Shown: positions 60,393-64,000 of the stretch, piece after piece | Layout: every line of letters begins with the position of its first letter | How positions within the stretch are numbered: the first letter of the stretch is position 1 | Assembly (NCBI RefSeq): GCF_029689925.1 | Contig: NZ_CP121445.1 | Span: 4,944,501 to 5,008,500 of the forward strand | Reading direction: 5' to 3' | Origin: Anaerocolumna sp. AGMB13025 | GTDB taxonomy: Bacteria > Bacillota > Clostridia > Lachnospirales > Lachnospiraceae | DNA length: 64,000 nt | Position numbers and translations under genes: made by a program | Notes under the pieces: model-generated | Databases searched by the model: none | The model's input: the letters and a program-made list of their open reading frames with translations, nothing else | What the model was told of the DNA's origin: nothing

Positions 60393-61457
60393 TTAATTAT
60401 CATCAAGGCTCTGCAAGGCTTTAATCCTGCTATAAGCAGCAAGATCTGTATAGAGTTCAGCGGTATAGGGGTTGCGTTTTGTCTTCCTAATATGTATAAC
60501 CATATAAATAAAGACCATTAAGTTCGCTAGCAGTGCCAGAAAACTAACAATAAATAAAGCAGTCGTATCGGGAGCTGCCGACGTTACCTTGTAAATACCA
60601 GGCTCTATATTAAGGGAGTAACCATTTTCTGATATAAGCCCCTGTTTTATAGCGGCTTTTAAAATCCCATGGCTTGCAGCCGAGAGAACCCTCCACTGAC
60701 TGGCGTCTAAAAAAGCAGGAAACGTCTGAGCAAACATACACCATATGGCTAATGTCTGGGCTCTGTGCTGGAGCCATGCTCCCTTTCCCAGGGTGAAAGC
60801 GCAAAGGGTTGGTGCCAGCAGCAGCGCTACTCCGCAATACCAGGCATGTGCAGGCAGGCAATTGTAGGTATAGGCAAAGTTCCAGAGGTCATAGGCAATA
60901 ATCCAAAACCAGAGCATATCGGGCCAAAGCATATCCTGGCTCCTATCCTTTTTCGTTACCCTTCGGATACAGATTCCAAACCATCCGGTAATGGTAATGA
61001 TATTAAGGATACCGGCAATACCGTTCATGTAATTCCATACTCCGCCTATGTAATACTGAAGCTGATTGTTTGCATACTCAATAACTGGTATGGTGTAACT
61101 TCCAACTTCAAAATCCCGCAATACAGCCTCTAAAATATTAATTGCCAGGATAAATGGAGGAAAACACAAGGCAATCTTGTTTTTGGAAAGCCCCTTTACA
61201 TAACGGATACACCAAAAGCCGATGCAGCCTGCAGTTGATGAATAAACCTTTGCAAGATGGAACCAATCCATATAAGCACTTTTCTTAAAGATAGTCAGCC
61301 ATAGAATGGTCAATATAACCGGTAATACTACAAAGAAACTAAAACCAACCCATTTAAAGCGGCGTCCCAGCTCATTTAACAGAAAAAGACTTGCAAAAAC
61401 GCAAAAACACACCAGTAATACCAATAGTTTAGGTATACCCTCATAAAATACGAACAT
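60393..61457 (-). CDS. DUF5692-type membrane protein
   Basis: 354 residues with about eight to nine membrane helices and many Trp/Tyr. Recognisable blocks are YIGGVWNYMNGIAGILNIIT, DMLWFWIIAYDLWNFAYTYN and LPAHAWYCGVALLLAPTLCA. These agree with my recollection of DUF5692, seen in Clostridia and Actinobacteria. Function unknown. SD AAAGGAG; starts 32 bp after hypA, so likely in the same transcript as hypA and the oxidoreductase. Confidence 0.6.
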   Translation of the reverse strand: MFVFYEGIPKLLVLLVCFCVFASLFLLNELGRRFKWVGFSFFVVLPVILTILWLTIFKKSAYMDWFHLAKVYSSTAGCIGFWCIRYVKGLSKNKIALCFPPFILAINILEAVLRDFEVGSYTIPVIEYANNQLQYYIGGVWNYMNGIAGILNIITITGWFGICIRRVTKKDRSQDMLWPDMLWFWIIAYDLWNFAYTYNCLPAHAWYCGVALLLAPTLCAFTLGKGAWLQHRAQTLAIWCMFAQTFPAFLDASQWRVLSAASHGILKAAIKQGLISENGYSLNIEPGIYKVTSAAPDTTALFIVSFLALLANLMVFIYMVIHIRKTKRNPYTAELYTDLAAYSRIKALQSLDDN

Positions 61458-61489
61458 GCTACCCTACTCCTTTCAAAATGATCCTGCCT

Positions 61490-61831
61490 TTAACGGCATA
61501 CTAGTTCTTTTACGATTATGTCATTACCCATAAGAATCTCTAAATCCTGTCCGGTACAGTCAGGACAACTAAAATCATGTTTCACAGCATGAAAGACCAA
61601 TCCACAGCCGCGGCATTTTACAATACCCTCCACAACAATTAGTTCAAGAACTGTTTTTTCCATAAAGGTATGATAGACCGCAGCCGGATAGCACTGTTCT
61701 ACATACCTTGGGACAATACCGGATAGTTCGCCTACTTCTATCACAATTTTTTCTACCTCAGTCAGCCCCTCTTTTTTTATAATTCCTTCAATCGTATTAA
61801 CGAGGGCACTAAGAATACCTAGTTCATGCAT
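61490..61831 (-). CDS. hypA: Hydrogenase maturation nickel chaperone HypA
   Basis: 113 residues, the full HypA length. N-terminal MHE (His2 nickel ligand) and zinc site Cys73-x2-Cys76...Cys89-x2-Cys92 (KCRGCG; SCPDCTG). HypA delivers nickel to [NiFe]-hydrogenase or urease assembly. No HypB or hydrogenase is present, only the Fe-S/FAD oxidoreductase 4 bp upstream, so the operon context is unusual. Confidence 0.9.
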   Translation of the reverse strand: MHELGILSALVNTIEGIIKKEGLTEVEKIVIEVGELSGIVPRYVEQCYPAAVYHTFMEKTVLELIVVEGIVKCRGCGLVFHAVKHDFSCPDCTGQDLEILMGNDIIVKELVCR

Positions 61832-61835
61832 GGTA

Positions 61836-64000
61836 TCAGTCCTTTCCCAGCCATCCTTTTACCGTCGCTGCGGCTATCTTTCCACTGCGCTGTATCGCAT
61901 TCGCCGCAATCTTAACCGGTAACTTTTCGTAGGTATCAGGGACTGAATTATAGGTGCGCTTAAGGTGGATTGCATCAAATCTGCACTTTGTTGTACACAT
62001 ACCACAGCCGATACACATATAACTGTCAACGAAAACCGCTCCGCAGCCTAAACAACGCTCGGTTTCTTTTTTCAGCTGTTCTTCTGTAAAAGTCTGTCTG
62101 GCATCTGCAAAGCTGTCCTTTTTCTCCTGGGAATAAATAGGATGCTGGCGTTTCGCATTGTCAAAGCCCATATCTGGAAGAACGATATTCTCCTTGTCAA
62201 ACGTATGATACTCCCGTCGGTTTCTCCCTAAAGTAAGTGTTTGCCCGGGTTGTACGAAACGATGGATGGAATCAGCGCCTTCTTTGCCGGCAGCTATGGC
62301 ATGAATGGCGAATTTGGGACCAGTATAGCAATCTCCGCCTACAAAAATATCCGGCTCTCCGGTCTGATAAGTCAGGTTATCCGCCAATACAGTATTACCA
62401 GGTCCAAGCTTTATAAGGCTGCCTTCCAGCAGATTTCCCCACTGTATAGACTGACCGATTGATAGAATTACTGTGTCTGCTTTCATGGTTATCGTATCCG
62501 TTTCGTCGTATTGGGGTGCAAAATGATGTTCCTCATCAAAAACCGAACTACAACGTTTGAATTCTACTCCAACAGCTTTTCCATTCTCTGTCAGGATACG
62601 TTTTGGTCCCCAGCCATTGGCAAAATCGACGGCATCCATTTTTGCTTCTCTAATCTCCTCCTCCAGGGCTGGCATCTCCTCCTGGCTCTCAAGACAATAA
62701 AGTGAGACAGACGCAGCACCTTTTCGTACTGCTGAGCGGGCTGCATCAATCGCAACATTACCGCCGCCAATCACGATAACCTTACCAACAACCTCTGTCT
62801 CCGGATCTAAATTGACCTTCCGCAGAAAATCCACACCGGTAACGACACCTCTTGCGTCTTCTCCTTCCATATTAAGCACACGCCCGCCTTGGGCACCTAT
62901 AGCAAGGTAAAAAGCCTCGTATCCTTGGCTGCGCAGTGCAGGAAGAGTAATATCTTTACCTACTTCTATTCCTGTTTTAAATTCAACACCCATTTTACGC
63001 AGCACATCTATCTCAGCATGAAGTACCGCTTTCTCAAGCCGAAAAGCTGGGATGCCAGAGGCTAACATTCCGCCTAATACCTTCTGCTTTTCAAAAACAG
63101 TTACCCGATAGCCATCAATGGCAAGGTAATAAGCACAGGATAACCCTGCCGGACCTGCCCCGATAATAGCAATTCGATTCCCCAGATGGTAACGCATAGG
63201 AGGAATATACCTGGTTGCTTCATCGAGTTCTTTGTCAGCTATAAATTTTTTAATTTCATCAATCGCAATTGGTTCGTCAATCTCCCCGCGGGTACATTCG
63301 CTTTCACATTCATGAGGGCAGATGCGTCCGCAGACGGCGGGAAATGGATTTTCCGCTTTTATAAGGGCAAGTGCTTCTTGATAACGGCCTTGTGCCGCCA
63401 GTTTTATATATCCTTGAACAGCGATGTGTGCCGGACAGGCACTCTTGCAAGGGGCGGTTCCCTCTCTGGCAACATCCTTGCGGTTTTCACGGTAATTCTT
63501 ATCCCAGTTTTTTTCGCCCCAGACATGGTCTCTGGCTGTAGGTTCTCCTTCCCTGGGTAAGGGTTGTTTCGCGCATAGCTGCTGACCAAGCTTTAAAGCA
63601 TTGGTGGGACAGTTTTGGACACATTGTCCGCAGGCAGTGCACTTATTCGTTTCAACCTCAGCAGTAAAATTGGAGCGGATGGCATCGGGAGTTTTAAAAA
63701 GTGTGGCTATGCGCATGGAGAAACAGGAACAACCGCAGCAATTGCATATAGCCGCGGATTCTCCGAGACCATCTGTATGAGGCATTTCGTGCATCAGACC
63801 ATTGTCCTCCGCAAATTTTAGTATGTTTTCTGCTTCCTCACGGCTGACTTGCCGTCCACGGCCAGTACGTATATAATACTCTGCGCCAGTGCCCATTTGT
63901 ATACAGATATCCTTTTCCAGATGACCACAGCCTTCCTCTATTACACGTCGGGACTGACGGCAGGAACAATCCGACACACTGAAGGTATCATATTTATCCA
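61836..64000 (-). CDS. Fe-S/FAD-dependent NAD(P) oxidoreductase (glutamate synthase small-subunit-like), 5' end at window edge
   Basis: At least 720 residues. Order: an N-terminal Cys-rich part (AICNCCGCSCF), a 4Fe-4S ferredoxin motif (CTACGQCVQNCP), a GltD-like Fe-S region (CKSACPAHIAVQGYI; CGRICPHECESEC), FAD-binding IIGAGPAGLSCAYYLA, NAD-binding VIVIGGGNVAIDAARSA, and a C-terminal ferredoxin site (CIGCGMCTTKC). It resembles GltD-type electron-transfer partners. The frame continues past 63977 (GTG) to the edge as xDKYDTFS; the last bases read (A)TGGATAAATATG, so ATG at base 64001 is likely the true start. Coupled to hypA by a 4-bp gap. Confidence 0.9.
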   Translation of the reverse strand, partial: DKYDTFSVSDCSCRQSRRVIEEGCGHLEKDICIQMGTGAEYYIRTGRGRQVSREEAENILKFAEDNGLMHEMPHTDGLGESAAICNCCGCSCFSMRIATLFKTPDAIRSNFTAEVETNKCTACGQCVQNCPTNALKLGQQLCAKQPLPREGEPTARDHVWGEKNWDKNYRENRKDVAREGTAPCKSACPAHIAVQGYIKLAAQGRYQEALALIKAENPFPAVCGRICPHECESECTRGEIDEPIAIDEIKKFIADKELDEATRYIPPMRYHLGNRIAIIGAGPAGLSCAYYLAIDGYRVTVFEKQKVLGGMLASGIPAFRLEKAVLHAEIDVLRKMGVEFKTGIEVGKDITLPALRSQGYEAFYLAIGAQGGRVLNMEGEDARGVVTGVDFLRKVNLDPETEVVGKVIVIGGGNVAIDAARSAVRKGAASVSLYCLESQEEMPALEEEIREAKMDAVDFANGWGPKRILTENGKAVGVEFKRCSSVFDEEHHFAPQYDETDTITMKADTVILSIGQSIQWGNLLEGSLIKLGPGNTVLADNLTYQTGEPDIFVGGDCYTGPKFAIHAIAAGKEGADSIHRFVQPGQTLTLGRNRREYHTFDKENIVLPDMGFDNAKRQHPIYSQEKKDSFADARQTFTEEQLKKETERCLGCGAVFVDSYMCIGCGMCTTKCRFDAIHLKRTYNSVPDTYEKLPVKIAANAIQRSGKIAAATVKGWLGKD

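Overview
The window reads as chromosomal DNA from a low-GC, anaerobic Clostridia, most likely Lachnospiraceae. Evidence: AT-rich sequence, strong Shine-Dalgarno (SD) sites of the AAGGAGG type, several GTG/TTG starts, short-chain paired ChrA transporters, a GGGtGRT protein paired with an Fe-S scaffold-like protein, and an Fe-S/flavin oxidoreductase beside HypA. I saw no tRNA, rRNA, CRISPR array, prophage or intact insertion sequence. Most genes lie on the minus strand. All identifications come from reading the sequence; no database search was run.

Layout. 1-7 kb: end of a probable M3 peptidase, a MATE exporter, a MerR/TipA-type regulator behind a 19-bp-spacer promoter, a DJ-1/PfpI plus LysR pair divergent from two ChrA halves, and two small membrane proteins. 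7-12 kb: a heterodimeric ABC exporter with a MarR repressor and its operator. 12-18 kb: a one-carbon/methionine block (short MetH, a phosphoesterase, a homocysteine methyltransferase-MTHFR fusion). 18-22 kb: a sugar ABC importer without its ATPase. 22-29 kb: small proteins, then the operon DeoR regulator-leucyl aminopeptidase-CutC-double transglutaminase protein. 29-36 kb: a complete Opp/Dpp peptide importer, then a 17-bp minisatellite. 36-48 kb: a lone sugar-binding protein, a lipoprotein, and a redox/sugar catabolic cluster (Gfo/Idh, TIM-barrel epimerase, FAD flavoprotein, Zn alcohol dehydrogenase, Fe-S ene-reductase) divergent from an AraC regulator. 48-64 kb: an Ig-like secreted protein, the GGGtGRT pair, a DNA glycosylase, a broken YyaL gene, an acetyltransferase, an Ntn-hydrolase, a TetR-DUF4097-papain-like operon, a DUF5692 protein, HypA, and the Fe-S/FAD oxidoreductase that runs off the right edge.

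The most unusual content is between genes. Four unrelated long inverted repeats of about 200-264 bp (2907-3107, 7213-7474, 48815-49078, 52746-52945) can fold into near-complete hairpins. Two further short repeat families each have two copies: one copy supplies the stop codon of the epimerase gene, and the other family sits in the 5' leaders of metH and of the alcohol dehydrogenase. There are also several tandem arrays. The two best candidates for undescribed biology are the catabolic cluster at 37.9-45.1 kb with its AraC regulator, and the GGGtGRT/scaffold pair at 49.9-51.6 kb.
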